A stretch of DNA of 64,000 nt from NCBI RefSeq assembly GCF_003054555.1, contig NZ_CP026304.1, positions 2,046,001 to 2,110,000 of the forward strand, given 5' to 3'. Origin of the DNA: Streptomyces lunaelactis. Its GTDB lineage: Bacteria > Actinomycetota > Actinomycetes > Streptomycetales > Streptomycetaceae. Both the position numbers and the translations under genes were made by a program. This document shows, piece by piece, positions 8,276 through 17,319 of the stretch. The notes below the pieces were generated by a model that was not told the origin of the DNA, made no database searches, and saw nothing but the letters and a program-made list of their open reading frames with translations. The stretch's first letter is position 1; every line of letters starts with the position of its first letter.

Positions 8276-8812
8276 TCAGCCGGCGATCCGCGCCAGCATC
8301 TCGCGCGCGTACCCCGCCTCGTACTCCGCGCCCGTCAGCAGCACCTGCAGGCAGATCCCGTCCATCAGCGCCACCAGCGCCCGCGCGGTGACCGGATCGG
8401 TCCGGCGGGACAGGATCTCGGCGACGCCCTCGCACCACTCCGCCGCGACCGGCCGCAGCGCGGGCCGCCGCAGGGCTGCCAGGTAGAGCTCGTACTCCAG
8501 CTCCACCCCCGCGCGCTCCCCCGAGAGCCAGTCCCCCATCAGCCGCGCGAGCTCCTCGGCGAGGTCCGCGTCCGGGTCGGCGAGCGCGTCGCTGTCCCGG
8601 ACGGCCGCCGCGAAGCCCTCGTTGGCCTGGCGCAGCGCGGCGACCAACAGCTCGTCCAGCGAGGCGAAGTGATACGTCGTCGAGCCGAGCGGCACATCCG
8701 CCTCCGCCGCCACCGTGCGGTGGCTGAGCCCGGCGATCCCGCTGCGCCCGACCACCCGGATCGCCGCGTCGATGATGCGCTCGCGCCGCTCGGGGTCGTA
8801 CCGCCGCGCCAT
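8276..8812 (-). CDS. TetR-family transcriptional regulator
   Basis: The 178-residue protein has a TetR-type N-terminal helix-turn-helix: RERIIDAAIRVVGRSGIAGL, then SHRTVAAEADVPLGSTTYHF with the recognition helix, followed by an all-helical C-terminal ligand domain. Its start codon overlaps the stop of the SMR gene by one base (TGATG), which indicates translational coupling. It most likely represses this efflux cluster; two palindromes (9153-9172 and 8171-8185) are candidate binding sites. Confidence 0.93.
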   Translation of the reverse strand: MARRYDPERRERIIDAAIRVVGRSGIAGLSHRTVAAEADVPLGSTTYHFASLDELLVAALRQANEGFAAAVRDSDALADPDADLAEELARLMGDWLSGERAGVELEYELYLAALRRPALRPVAAEWCEGVAEILSRRTDPVTARALVALMDGICLQVLLTGAEYEAGYAREMLARIAG

Positions 8813-9132
8813 CAGTGCGCACCCCCGAAGTTGAGCACCACGACCCCGGCGATCACCAGCGCGATGCCCGCGATCTTGACCGGGCTGGTCGACTCACCCA
8901 GGAAGATCATGCCGATCGCGGCGATCGCGGCGGTGCCGACGCCCGCCCAGATCGCGTACGCGGTGCCCACAGACAGCGTCTTGAGGGTCTGCGCGAGCAG
9001 CGAGAAGGCGAGCACATAGCCCGCGACCGTGAGCAGTGAGGGCCAGAGCCGGGTGAAGCCCTCGCTGTACTTCATGGCCGTCGTTCCGGCCACCTCCGCC
9101 GCGATCGCCGCGGCCAGCAGTCCGTATCCCAT
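8812..9132 (-). CDS. Small multidrug resistance (SMR/EmrE-like) transporter
   Basis: The 106-residue protein is the size of an SMR transporter and has four hydrophobic helices. The essential membrane Glu is present in the first helix (AAAIAAEVAGTTAMKYSEGF), and the WAGVGTAAIAAIG and LGE segments fit the family. It would work as a dimer exporting cationic compounds by proton exchange. The start at 9132 opens directly with the first helix; upstream in-frame starts add unrelated sequence. It is the first gene of an SMR-tetR unit and is preceded by an operator-like palindrome. Confidence 0.9.
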   Translation of the reverse strand: MGYGLLAAAIAAEVAGTTAMKYSEGFTRLWPSLLTVAGYVLAFSLLAQTLKTLSVGTAYAIWAGVGTAAIAAIGMIFLGESTSPVKIAGIALVIAGVVVLNFGGAH

Positions 9133-9152
9133 GCGTACGAGGGTACACATCG

Positions 9153-9172
9153 TTGCGTACATCCGTACACAA
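9153..9172. promoter_or_regulatory. Candidate TetR operator upstream of the SMR gene
   Basis: TTGCGTAC-ATCC-GTACACAA is an 8-4-8 inverted repeat with one mismatch pair, a typical TetR-family operator. On the minus strand it covers TTGTGT (9172-9167), a possible -35 that is 17 bases from TGTGTA at 9149-9144. Confidence 0.6.
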
Positions 9173-9283
9173 CGCCGGATCCCCGCCGGGCGGCGCGGTG
9201 ATGGACCCTGCCCTGTCCCACCCCGCCCCGTCCCGCTACGGTGTCCCGTCCGACCAGGCACGAGACGCGCGGGAGATTCACCA

Positions 9284-10351
9284 GTGGCATACGGAAACAC
9301 GCCGCACGCAGGCCCTCCGGGCTGGGGCGGCTGGATGCCCCCGCCGCCGCCAAAGCCAGGGGTGATCCCGCTGGCCCCGCTCACCCTCGGCGACATACTG
9401 TCCGGCGCCTTCGCCACGATCGGCCGCTACTGGAAGCAGCTGTTCGGCATAGCCGCGGCCGTGTACGGCGCGGCGACCGCCGTCGTCGCGGCAGCGCTGG
9501 CGGTCGCGTACGCCGTCGTCGGGGACAACCTCGACCGGGTCGTCGGCGTGGAGGACGACCATCCGTCCGCCTGGGACGACATCCTGCCGCTGCTCATCGC
9601 CTTCGTCGTCGTGTGGTGCGTCAGCATGATCGCCATGCTGCTCGCCACGGCGGTGATCTACGCCGCCTGTCCCGCGCTGCTCCAGGACGCGGTCCTGGGC
9701 CGGCCGACCACCTTCGGCAGCGTCTGGCGGCGCGCCTGGGCCCGGGTCCCCTCGGTCATCGGCACGCTCTTCCTCACGGCTCTGATCTTCCTGATCCCGT
9801 TGGCCCTGTTCCTGACGGCTTTCGTCGCCCTGTCCGTCGCGCTGCTCGCCCTGCGCACCGGACCGCTGATCGTGCCCTTCCTCGCCTTCCTCGGCGCCCT
9901 CGTGACCGCCCCGCTGGGGATCTGGCTCTGGGTGAAGTTCAGCCTGGCCCCGGCGGCCGCAGTCATCGAGCGGCAGCGCCCGATCGCGGCGCTGCGCCGC
10001 TCCTCCGAGCTGGTGCGGGGCGGCTGGTGGCGGATCTTCGGCATCTCACTGCTGGCGGCCGTCCTGGCCGCTGCGGCGAGTTACGTCATCCAGCTGCCGT
10101 TCAATCTCGCGGGGGCCCTTCCCGGCCTGGTCGACACCTCGGATCTGGGCTCCGACCCCGGCGTCTCCCAGATCCTGGTCGCCATGGGCGGCGCGCTGAT
10201 CGTGGCGATGGTGGGCCAGCTGATCGGCCAGATCTTCGTCGCCGTCTTCCCGCAGCTGGTGAGCAGCCTGCTCTACGTCGACCAGCGCATCCGCAAGGAG
10301 AACCTGGCCCCGACGCTCGCCGAGGCCGCCGCCGTACCGCCCGTGTACTAG
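9284..10351 (+). CDS. Multi-pass membrane protein, GPDPase membrane-domain-like
   Basis: The frame from a GTG at 9284 encodes 355 residues, with GGGAGA seven bases upstream. A short Pro/Gly-rich cytoplasmic N-terminus (to about residue 30) leads into LTLGDILSGAF and then about six long hydrophobic segments, with the RRSSELVRGGWWRIFGI motif near the middle. This pattern is common in actinobacterial proteins annotated as glycerophosphoryl diester phosphodiesterase membrane domain; no catalytic domain is present, so the role is unknown. In-frame starts upstream of 9284 would overlap the SMR promoter region. Confidence 0.82.
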   Translation: MAYGNTPHAGPPGWGGWMPPPPPKPGVIPLAPLTLGDILSGAFATIGRYWKQLFGIAAAVYGAATAVVAAALAVAYAVVGDNLDRVVGVEDDHPSAWDDILPLLIAFVVVWCVSMIAMLLATAVIYAACPALLQDAVLGRPTTFGSVWRRAWARVPSVIGTLFLTALIFLIPLALFLTAFVALSVALLALRTGPLIVPFLAFLGALVTAPLGIWLWVKFSLAPAAAVIERQRPIAALRRSSELVRGGWWRIFGISLLAAVLAAAASYVIQLPFNLAGALPGLVDTSDLGSDPGVSQILVAMGGALIVAMVGQLIGQIFVAVFPQLVSSLLYVDQRIRKENLAPTLAEAAAVPPVY

Positions 10352-10353
10352 TC

Positions 10354-10719
10354 CTAGTCGAGCAGCGTCTTCTTCGGTCGCAGCACACAGAACTCATTGC
10401 CCTCGGGGTCGGCGAGCACCACCCAGGTCGCCTCCGGCCGCTGGCCGACGTCGGCCCGCCGCGCCCCCAGCCCGATGATCCGGTCGACCTCCGCGCCCTG
10501 ATCGTCGGGCGTGAGGTCGATGTGCAGCCGGTTCTTGACCGACTTGCGCTCCCCCACGGGTACGAAGGTGATCCCCGGCAGAGTGAACTCGTCCGCCCCG
10601 ATGACGATTTCGTCCTCGGCCTCGAAGACCACCTTCCAGTCCAGCACCCGGCTCCAGAAGCGGGCGAGCGCCGGCAGATCGTGGGCGTCGATGACGACGG
10701 TGTACAGAGAAACGGCCAT
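10354..10719 (-). CDS. VOC (glyoxalase-like) superfamily protein
   Basis: The 121-residue protein is a single-domain vicinal-oxygen-chelate protein: VVIDAHDLPALARFWSRVL at the start, NRLHIDL in the middle and WVVLADPEGNEFCVL at the end, all characteristic of the fold. The specific activity is unknown. The gene follows the suf operon on the same strand, but a very long hairpin (10709-10753) overlaps its start codon and separates the two. Confidence 0.88.
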   Translation of the reverse strand: MAVSLYTVVIDAHDLPALARFWSRVLDWKVVFEAEDEIVIGADEFTLPGITFVPVGERKSVKNRLHIDLTPDDQGAEVDRIIGLGARRADVGQRPEATWVVLADPEGNEFCVLRPKKTLLD

Positions 10720-10753
10720 GCCCGCCAGTCTGCCTGGCGGTCATGGCCGTTTC
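10709..10753. terminator. Terminator of the suf operon, overlapping the next start codon
   Basis: GAAACGGCCATG (10709-10720) pairs with CATGGCCGTTTC (10742-10753), and inside it CCGCCAG (10722-10728) pairs with CTGGCGG (10734-10740), giving about 19 bp with one mismatch and a five-base loop. The ATG of the VOC gene (10719) is within the stem. Confidence 0.85.
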
Positions 10754-10776
10754 GTGGATCTCGGTGAGAATCCGGC

Positions 10777-11115
10777 TCAGACGTTGAAGCCGAGCGCGCG
10801 CAGCTGCTCGCGTCCGTCGTCCGTGATCTTGTCCGGGCCCCACGGCGGCATCCAGACCCAGTTGATCTTCAGCTCACTGACGATGCCGTCCGTCGCCGAC
10901 TTCGCCTGGTCCTCGATCACATCGGTCAGCGGACAGGCCGCGGACGTCAGTGTCATGTCCAGGGTGGCGATGTTGGAGTCGTCGATGTGGATGCCGTAGA
11001 TCAGGCCGAGGTTGACGACGTCGATGCCCAGCTCGGGGTCGACAACGTCGTACAGCGCCTCGCGGACCTCCTCCTCGGAGGCCGGCTTGGTCGTCACCAT
11101 CTCGTTCTCGCTCAT
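10777..11115 (-). CDS. sufT: SufT-like metal-sulfur cluster assembly factor
   Basis: The 112-residue protein belongs to the MIP18/PaaD-like family that helps in Fe-S cluster maturation. It has DPELGIDVVNLGLIYGI near the N-terminus and a conserved Cys in TSAACPLTDVIE. The ATG at 11115 overlaps the sufU stop by four bases (ATGA), which fixes the start. It is the last gene of the suf operon. Confidence 0.92.
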   Translation of the reverse strand: MSENEMVTTKPASEEEVREALYDVVDPELGIDVVNLGLIYGIHIDDSNIATLDMTLTSAACPLTDVIEDQAKSATDGIVSELKINWVWMPPWGPDKITDDGREQLRALGFNV

Positions 11116-11567
11116 GCGGTCTTCCCTTCGGACAGCGCCTGCGCCGTCGCGTCCTTCCACGCCATCCAGCTCAGCAGAGCACACTTCACACGGGCCGGGT
11201 ACTTCGAGACACCGGCGAACGCGACCGCGTCCTCCAGCACCTCCTCCATCGCGTCGTCCGGCTCGAGCTGGCCCTTGGACTGCATCAGCTCCAGGAAGGT
11301 CGCCTGGATCTTCTGCGCCTCGGCGAGCTCCTTGCCGACCAGCAGCTCGTTCAGTACGGAGGCGCTGGCCTGGCTGATGGAGCAGCCCTGGCCCTCGTAG
11401 CTGATGTCCGCGATGAGCGTTCCCTCGTACCGCACGCGGAGAGTGATCTCGTCACCGCACGTCGGATTGACATGGTGCACCTCGGCGTCGCCGTCCCGCA
11501 GACCGCGCCCGTGAGGGTGCTTGTAGTGGTCCAGGATGACGTCCTGGTACATCGAATCCAGCTTCAC
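11112..11567 (-). CDS. sufU: SufU, Fe-S assembly sulfur-transfer protein
   Basis: The 151-residue protein matches SufU of Gram-positive bacteria, which accepts persulfide sulfur from SufS with the help of a zinc site. The three conserved cysteines are visible in NPTCGDEITL, GQGCSISQAS and VKCALLSW, along with the Asp after the first Cys. It overlaps sufT by four bases and begins 11 bases after sufS. Confidence 0.95.
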   Translation of the reverse strand: MKLDSMYQDVILDHYKHPHGRGLRDGDAEVHHVNPTCGDEITLRVRYEGTLIADISYEGQGCSISQASASVLNELLVGKELAEAQKIQATFLELMQSKGQLEPDDAMEEVLEDAVAFAGVSKYPARVKCALLSWMAWKDATAQALSEGKTA

Positions 11568-11578
11568 GCCTCAGTCCC

Positions 11579-12835
11579 TCATCCGAAGAAGTTGCGGACG
11601 TGCTCCAGCCCGTCGATCAAGGCATCGACCTCACTCGGCGTGGAGTACAAATAGAACGACGCCCGCGTGGTCGCAGGAATTCCGTACCGCAGGCAGACCG
11701 GCCGCGCGCAGTGGTGGCCGACCCGGACCGCGATGCCCTGCTCGTCGAGTACCTGGCCCACGTCGTGCGGGTGGATGTCGCCGAGCACGAAGGAGATCGC
11801 CGCGCCGCGGTCCTCGGCCGTGGTGGGGCCGATGATCCGCAGGTCAGGGACCTCCAGGAGACGCTTCACCGCGTACTCGGTGAGGGCGTGCTCATGCTGG
11901 GCGATCTTGTCCATGCCGATCGCGGTGAGGTAGTCCACGGCCGCGCCGAGGCCGACGGCCTGGGCGATCGGGGGCGTCCCCGCCTCGAACTTGTGCGGCG
12001 CGGGCGCGTACGTCGAGGAGTGCATCGACACGGTCTCGATCATCTCGCCGCCGCCGAGGAACGGCGGCAGGTCCTCGAGCAGCTCCTGCCGGCCCCACAG
12101 CACGCCGATGCCGGTCGGGCCGCACATCTTGTGGCCGGTGAAGGCCACGAAGTCGGCGCCGAGCGCCTGTACGTCCAGCGGCATGTGCGGCGCGGCCTGC
12201 GAGGCGTCGATCAGCACCAGGGCGCCGACGTCCTGCGCGCGGCGGACGATCGCGTCGACCGGGTTGACCGTGCCCATGATGTTGGAGACCAGCGTGAAGG
12301 AGACGATCTTCGTCTTCTCGGTGATGATCTCGTCGATGTTGGACAGGTCGAGGCGGCCGTCGTCGGTGAGGCCGAACCACTTCAGCTTCGCGCCGGTGCG
12401 CTGCGAGAGCAGCTGCCACGGAACGATGTTGGAGTGGTGCTCCATCTCCGTGATGACGACCTCGGTCTCGTGGTCCACGCGGTAGGGCTCATCGGCCCAA
12501 CCGAGCATGTTCGCAACGAGGTTGAGCGACTCCGAGGCGTTCTTGGTGAAGATCACCTCGTTGCGGCTCGGTGCGTTGATGAAGGCGGCGACCTTGTCGC
12601 GGGCGCCCTCGTACAGCGCCGTGGCCTCCTCGGCGAGCACATGGACACCGCGGTGGACGTTGGCGTTGTGCTGTTCGTAGTACTCGCTCAGCACATCGAG
12701 CACCTGCCGCGGCGTCTGTGACGTCGCCGCGTTGTCCAGGTACACGAGCTTCTTCCCGTCGTGGATCACGCGGTCCAGGATCGGAAAGTCCTTGCGGAGC
12801 GCCTCAGTGTCGAGGAGGCCCGGCAGCTGTGTCAC
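11579..12835 (-). CDS. sufS: SufS cysteine desulfurase
   Basis: This 418-residue PLP enzyme takes sulfur from cysteine for Fe-S cluster assembly. The PLP-binding Lys lies in FTGHKMCGPTGIGVLWG, and the catalytic Cys in RVGHHCARPVCLRYG. The DNAATSQTP segment near residue 35 and length fit group II desulfurases. Its start overlaps the sufC stop by four bases. Confidence 0.96.
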   Translation of the reverse strand: MTQLPGLLDTEALRKDFPILDRVIHDGKKLVYLDNAATSQTPRQVLDVLSEYYEQHNANVHRGVHVLAEEATALYEGARDKVAAFINAPSRNEVIFTKNASESLNLVANMLGWADEPYRVDHETEVVITEMEHHSNIVPWQLLSQRTGAKLKWFGLTDDGRLDLSNIDEIITEKTKIVSFTLVSNIMGTVNPVDAIVRRAQDVGALVLIDASQAAPHMPLDVQALGADFVAFTGHKMCGPTGIGVLWGRQELLEDLPPFLGGGEMIETVSMHSSTYAPAPHKFEAGTPPIAQAVGLGAAVDYLTAIGMDKIAQHEHALTEYAVKRLLEVPDLRIIGPTTAEDRGAAISFVLGDIHPHDVGQVLDEQGIAVRVGHHCARPVCLRYGIPATTRASFYLYSTPSEVDALIDGLEHVRNFFG

Positions 12836-13596
12836 GCGGATACGCCACCCTTCGTGTATGCCTCGTAGCCCTCGGCCTCGAGCTTGTCGGCGAGCTCGGC
12901 GCCGCCGGACTCGGCGATCCGTCCGTTCGCGAAGACGTGGACGAAGTCGGGCTTGATGTAGCGCAGGATGCGCGTGTAGTGGGTGATCAGCAGAGTGCCG
13001 ACCTCGCCGGTCTCACGGACGCGGTTGACGCCGTCGGAGACCTGGCGCAGCGCGTCGACGTCCAGACCGGAGTCCGTCTCGTCGAGGATCGCGATCTTCG
13101 GCTTGAGGAGCTCCAGCTGGAGGATCTCGTGGCGCTTCTTCTCACCGCCGGAGAAGCCCTCGTTGACGTTGCGCTCGGCGAAGGCCGGGTCCATCTGGAG
13201 CTGCTCCATGGCGGACTTGACCTCCTTCACCCAGGTACGCAGCTTGGGGGCCTCGCCGCGGATCGCCGTCGCCGACGTGCGCAGGAAGTTGGAGACCGAG
13301 ACGCCGGGGACCTCGACCGGGTACTGCATGGCGAGGAACATGCCGGCGCGGGCGCGCTCGTCGACGGTCATCTCCAGGACGTTCTCGCCGTCCAGGGTCA
13401 CGGTGCCACTGGTGATCGTGTACTTGGGGTGGCCCGCGATCGAGTACGCGAGGGTCGACTTGCCGGAGCCGTTGGGGCCCATGATGGCGTGCGTCTCGCC
13501 CTGCTTGACGGTCAGGTCGACGCCCTTGAGGATCTCGCGGGCGCCGTTCTCGGCCTCGACGGAGACGTGCAGGTCGTGGATTTCAAGCGTTGCCAT
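12832..13596 (-). CDS. sufC: SufC, Fe-S assembly ATPase
   Basis: The 254-residue protein is the ABC-type ATPase of the SufBCD scaffold. It has Walker A GPNGSGKST, the signature FSGGEKKRHE, and Walker B with IAILDETDSGLD, where the Glu-Thr order is typical of SufC. The start at 13596 is chosen because MATLEIHDLHVSVE matches the family; an ATG at 13635 adds a Ser/Pro-rich run. It is seven bases after the Rieske gene. Confidence 0.96.
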   Translation of the reverse strand: MATLEIHDLHVSVEAENGAREILKGVDLTVKQGETHAIMGPNGSGKSTLAYSIAGHPKYTITSGTVTLDGENVLEMTVDERARAGMFLAMQYPVEVPGVSVSNFLRTSATAIRGEAPKLRTWVKEVKSAMEQLQMDPAFAERNVNEGFSGGEKKRHEILQLELLKPKIAILDETDSGLDVDALRQVSDGVNRVRETGEVGTLLITHYTRILRYIKPDFVHVFANGRIAESGGAELADKLEAEGYEAYTKGGVSA

Positions 13597-13603
13597 GGGT
13601 GAC

Positions 13604-13921
13604 TCAGGACTCCTGGGTGACGGAGACGAGCACATCGTCCCCTTCGATCTTTACGGGGTATACGGGGACGGGGCGCGTCGCGGGAAGGCCGGACGGCTTG
13701 CCGGTGCGGAGGTCGAAGGTGGAACCGTGAAGCCAGCACTCGATGGAGCAGTCCTCGACCTCACCCTCCGACAGCGAGACGTTCGCGTGCGAGCAGATGT
13801 CGTTGATCGCGAACACCTCGCCCTCCGTGCGCACGACCGAGACCGGCGTGCCGTCGAGTTCCACCCGCTTCGGGGTGTCCTCCTCGAGCTCGCTCAGCGC
13901 ACAGGCTTTGACGAAGGCCAT
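13604..13921 (-). CDS. Rieske-type [2Fe-2S] ferredoxin in the suf operon
   Basis: The 105-residue protein has the Rieske ligands Cys-X-His in ICSHANVSL and Cys-X2-His in ECWLHGSTFD. It resembles small ferredoxin subunits of non-haem iron oxygenases. It lies between sufD and sufC, with a one-base TGATG overlap with sufD, so it is translated with the Fe-S assembly proteins. It may be an electron donor for cluster assembly; that role is inference from context. Confidence 0.92.
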   Translation of the reverse strand: MAFVKACALSELEEDTPKRVELDGTPVSVVRTEGEVFAINDICSHANVSLSEGEVEDCSIECWLHGSTFDLRTGKPSGLPATRPVPVYPVKIEGDDVLVSVTQES

Positions 13922-15102
13922 CAGACGGACGCCTCCAGCTCCGCGTCGATCTTGGCGAGAAGGCGCTCCTCGACATCGGGCAGGCCGATCTTCTGGACCA
14001 GCTCGGCGAAGAAGCCGCGGACCACCAGACGGCGGGCCTCGCCGGCGGGGATGCCGCGGGCCTGCAGATAGAAGAGCTGCTCGTCGTCGAAGCGGCCGGT
14101 GGCGGAGGCGTGACCGGCGCCGGCGATCTCACCGGTCTCGATCTCCAGGTTCGGCACCGAGTCGACCCGAGCGCCGTCCGTGAGGACGAGGTTGCGGTTC
14201 ATCTCGTAGGTGTCCGTGCCCTCGGCCATCACCCGGATCAGCACATCGCCGATCCATACGGCGTGCGCGTCCTGGCCCTGCAGCGCGCCCTTGTAGGCGG
14301 CGTTGGACTTGCAGTGCGGGGCGTTGTGATCGACCAGGAGGCGGTGCTCCTGGTGCTGGCCCTGGTCGGTGAAGTACAGGCCGAAGAGCTCGGCCTCGCC
14401 GCCGGGGCCCGCGTACTGCACGCGCGGGTGGAGACGTACGACATCGCCGCCGAAGGTCACGACGAACGACTTGAACGTGGCGTCGCGGCCGACCAGCGCG
14501 TTGTGCTGGGAGACATGGACGGCCTTGTCGTCCCAGTCCTGGACGGAGACGACGGTGAGCTTCGCGCCGTCGCCGAGCAGGAAGTCGACATTGGCGGCGA
14601 GCACCGCGTCACCGGTGTGGTCGATGACCACGACGGCCTCGGCGAAGGCGCCGAGCTCGATGACCTGGTGCGCGAAGGCGGTGCCGCCCTCGCCGTGCAC
14701 GGAGATCCGGACCGGCTCGGTGAGCACGGCCTCCTTGGGCACGGTGACGACCGAGGCCTTCTCGAAGGAGGAGTACGCCTGGGCGGCGACCCGGTCCACG
14801 GGGGTGCCGGCCTTGCCGAGCCGGGCGTCGTCACGGCCGACGGTCTCGACGATGACGCCCTCGGGCGCGTCGATGTCGACCTTGATGCCGGTGCCGGTCG
14901 CGGTGGCGGTGCCGTCGTGCAGACCGCGCAGCCGCTCCAGCGGAGTGAAGCGCCACTCCTCCTCGCGGCCGTGCGGCACCGGAAAGTCCGCCACGTCGAA
15001 GGACGGGGGCGCACTCATGCGAGTGGCGACGGTCGACTCGGCGGCCACCGCGATCGAGCCGGCGGTGGTGGATCCCGCCGGAATGTTCTGAGCCTCAGCC
15101 AT
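13921..15102 (-). CDS. sufD: SufD, Fe-S assembly scaffold subunit
   Basis: The protein of about 393 residues is the SufD subunit of the SufBCD complex, with the beta-helix core and the C-terminal ATGRFDDEQLFYLQARGI segment shared with SufB. The ATG at 15102 (MAEAQNIPAG) is used here; a GTG at 15120 six codons upstream is also possible, and neither has a strong ribosome site. The gap to sufB is 82 bases, the largest inside the operon. Confidence 0.94.
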   Translation of the reverse strand: MAEAQNIPAGSTTAGSIAVAAESTVATRMSAPPSFDVADFPVPHGREEEWRFTPLERLRGLHDGTATATGTGIKVDIDAPEGVIVETVGRDDARLGKAGTPVDRVAAQAYSSFEKASVVTVPKEAVLTEPVRISVHGEGGTAFAHQVIELGAFAEAVVVIDHTGDAVLAANVDFLLGDGAKLTVVSVQDWDDKAVHVSQHNALVGRDATFKSFVVTFGGDVVRLHPRVQYAGPGGEAELFGLYFTDQGQHQEHRLLVDHNAPHCKSNAAYKGALQGQDAHAVWIGDVLIRVMAEGTDTYEMNRNLVLTDGARVDSVPNLEIETGEIAGAGHASATGRFDDEQLFYLQARGIPAGEARRLVVRGFFAELVQKIGLPDVEERLLAKIDAELEASV

Positions 15103-15184
15103 GGCTGTCGTCTTGCTCACTCTCGTTAAAAGGACGCTGCCTACGTCAGACAGAAGAACAGTCGCTGCTCGGGGACGGCGGGTC

Positions 15185-16606
15185 TCAGCCGACCGACCCC
15201 TCCATCTGCAGCTCGATCAGCCGGTTGAGCTCCAGCGCGTACTCCATGGGCAGTTCCTTGGCGATCGGCTCGACGAAGCCGCGCACGATCATCGCCATCG
15301 CCTCGAACTCCGTCATACCGCGGCTCATCAGGTAGAAGAGCTGGTCCTCGGAGACCTTGGAGACGGTGGCCTCGTGGCCCATGGACACGTCGTCCTCGCG
15401 GACGTCCACATACGGGTAGGTGTCCGAGCGGGAGATCGTGTCGACCAGGAGCGCGTCACAGAGCACGTTGGACTTCGAGCCCGCGGCGCCCTCGCCGATC
15501 TCGATCAGACCGCGGTAGGAGGTACGGCCGCCGCCTCGCGCCACCGACTTGGAGACGATGTTGGAGGAGGTGTTCGGGGCCATGTGGACCATCTTGGCGC
15601 CGGCGTCCTGGTGCTGGCCCTCGCCCGCGAAGGCGATGGACAGGGTCTCGCCCTTGGCGTGCTCGCCCATCAGGTAGACGGCCGGGTACTTCATGGTGAC
15701 CTTGGAGCCGATGTTGCCGTCGACCCACTCCATGGTCGCGCCCTCGTAGGCCACGGCGCGCTTGGTGACCAGGTTGTAGACGTTGTTCGACCAGTTCTGG
15801 ATCGTCGTGTAGCGGCAGCGGCCGCCCTTCTTGACGATGATCTCGACGACGGCGCTGTGCAGCGAGTCCGAGGAGTAGATCGGGGCGGTGCAGCCCTCGA
15901 CGTAGTGGACGTAGGCGTCCTCGTCGACGATGATCAGCGTCCGCTCGAACTGGCCCATGTTCTCCGTGTTGATACGGAAGTAGGCCTGCAGCGGGATGTC
16001 GACCTTCACGCCCTTGGGCACGTAGATGAACGAGCCACCGGACCACACGGCGGAGTTCAGCGAGGCGAACTTGTTGTCGCCGACCGGGATGACCGTGCCG
16101 AAGTACTCCTGGAAGAGCTCCGGGTGCTGCTTCAGCGCGGTGTCCGTGTCGAGGAAGATGACGCCCTGCTCCTCCAGGTCCTCACGGATCTGGTGGTAGA
16201 CGACCTCGGACTCGTACTGAGCGGCGACACCGGCGACCAGGCGCTGCTTCTCCGCCTCGGGGATGCCGAGCCTGTCGTACGTGTTCTTGATGTCCTCCGG
16301 CAGTTCCTCCCACGAAGCGGCCTGCTTCTCGGTGGAACGGACGAAGTACTTGATGTTGTCGAAGTCAATGCCCGACAGGTCGGAGCCCCAGCTCGGCATG
16401 GGCTTCTTGCCGAACAGCCGCAGGCCCTTGAGCCGCAGCTTCAGCATCCACTCCGGCTCGTTCTTCTTCGCCGAGATGTCGCGGACGACGGCCTCAGAAA
16501 GGCCACGCTTGGCCGTGGCGCCTGCCGCGTCGGAGTCGGCCCAGCCGAATTCGTACGTACCCAGACCCTCGAGTTCGGGGTGGGCAGTCTCCGTGGGGAG
16601 AGTCAT
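15185..16606 (-). CDS. sufB: SufB, Fe-S assembly scaffold subunit
   Basis: The 473-residue protein matches SufB, the subunit on which the nascent cluster forms. It contains the long conserved block around [15 protein letters not shown] and [20 protein letters not shown], and the C-terminal [20 protein letters not shown]. The start at 16606 has GGAGG upstream and overlaps the sufR stop by four bases (ATGA). Confidence 0.97.
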   Translation of the reverse strand: MTLPTETAHPELEGLGTYEFGWADSDAAGATAKRGLSEAVVRDISAKKNEPEWMLKLRLKGLRLFGKKPMPSWGSDLSGIDFDNIKYFVRSTEKQAASWEELPEDIKNTYDRLGIPEAEKQRLVAGVAAQYESEVVYHQIREDLEEQGVIFLDTDTALKQHPELFQEYFGTVIPVGDNKFASLNSAVWSGGSFIYVPKGVKVDIPLQAYFRINTENMGQFERTLIIVDEDAYVHYVEGCTAPIYSSDSLHSAVVEIIVKKGGRCRYTTIQNWSNNVYNLVTKRAVAYEGATMEWVDGNIGSKVTMKYPAVYLMGEHAKGETLSIAFAGEGQHQDAGAKMVHMAPNTSSNIVSKSVARGGGRTSYRGLIEIGEGAAGSKSNVLCDALLVDTISRSDTYPYVDVREDDVSMGHEATVSKVSEDQLFYLMSRGMTEFEAMAMIVRGFVEPIAKELPMEYALELNRLIELQMEGSVG

Positions 16607-17319
16607 GCGGGGTTCCTCCCGGCCGTGCTTGCAGAACCTGATGGCGGTGTGGTCTTGGGAATGAACGTCGTGCAGACCTCGTCGCCGTGGGCGATGGTTG
16701 CCAGACGCTGTACATGGGTCCCGAGCAGGCGGGAGAAGACCTCGGTCTCCGCCTCGCACAGCTGCGGGTACTGCTCGGCGACATGGGCGACCGGGCAGTG
16801 GTGCTGGCAGAGCTGCTCGCCCACCGGCGCGTTACGCGCCGTAGCAGCGTACCCGTCGGCACTCAGGGCCTTGGCGAGAGCTTCCGTGCGCTCTTCGGGG
16901 GCTGCGGCCTCGACCGCCTCGCGGTAAGCCACCGCCTGTGCCTCGATCCGAGCGCGGGCGAAGGCGGCGACGGCCGCCTCTCCCCCGGCGTTCTGCTCGA
17001 TCCAGCGGAGAGCGTCGACGGCCAGCGTGTCGTAGGACTGGTCGAAGGCGTCCCGCCCGCAGTCGGTCAGCGCGAACGCCTTCGCGGGCCGCCCGCGCGT
17101 ACGTGCGCCGTAGATCCGCTGCTCACGGGGTTCGACGACATTCTCGGCGACGAGCGAGTCGAGGTGGCGGCGGACCGCGGCCGGGGTCAGGCCGAGGCGC
17201 CCCGCGAGGTCGGTCACGGTGGACGGGCCGTGATCCAGGATGGAGCGCGCGACCCGGTTGCGCGTGGAGCGCTCACCGGTCGCGAGTTCCTCCTGCGGAA
17301 CCTCGCCAACGTTTTTCAC
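16603..17319 (-). CDS. sufR: SufR, Fe-S cluster-containing repressor of the suf operon
   Basis: The frame from a GTG at 17319 encodes 238 residues. The N-terminal winged helix ([21 protein letters not shown]) is followed by a dimerisation region and a Cys-rich segment with [18 protein letters not shown], the ligands for a [4Fe-4S] cluster in this family. SufR senses the Fe-S state and represses the operon that it heads. The GTG is preferred to an upstream ATG at 17391 because the -35/-10 pair and operator place transcription starting at about that base. It overlaps sufB by four bases. Confidence 0.92.
   Translation of the reverse strand: MKNVGEVPQEELATGERSTRNRVARSILDHGPSTVTDLAGRLGLTPAAVRRHLDSLVAENVVEPREQRIYGARTRGRPAKAFALTDCGRDAFDQSYDTLAVDALRWIEQNAGGEAAVAAFARARIEAQAVAYREAVEAAAPEERTEALAKALSADGYAATARNAPVGEQLCQHHCPVAHVAEQYPQLCEAETEVFSRLLGTHVQRLATIAHGDEVCTTFIPKTTPPSGSASTAGRNPA

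Noticed and set aside
15101..16927. Long plus-strand open frame antisense to sufB and sufR
   Set aside because: High-GC codon bias on the real strand produces long antisense frames. The product is Asp/Val/Leu/Arg-rich repeats with no family features, and sufB and sufR are certain.
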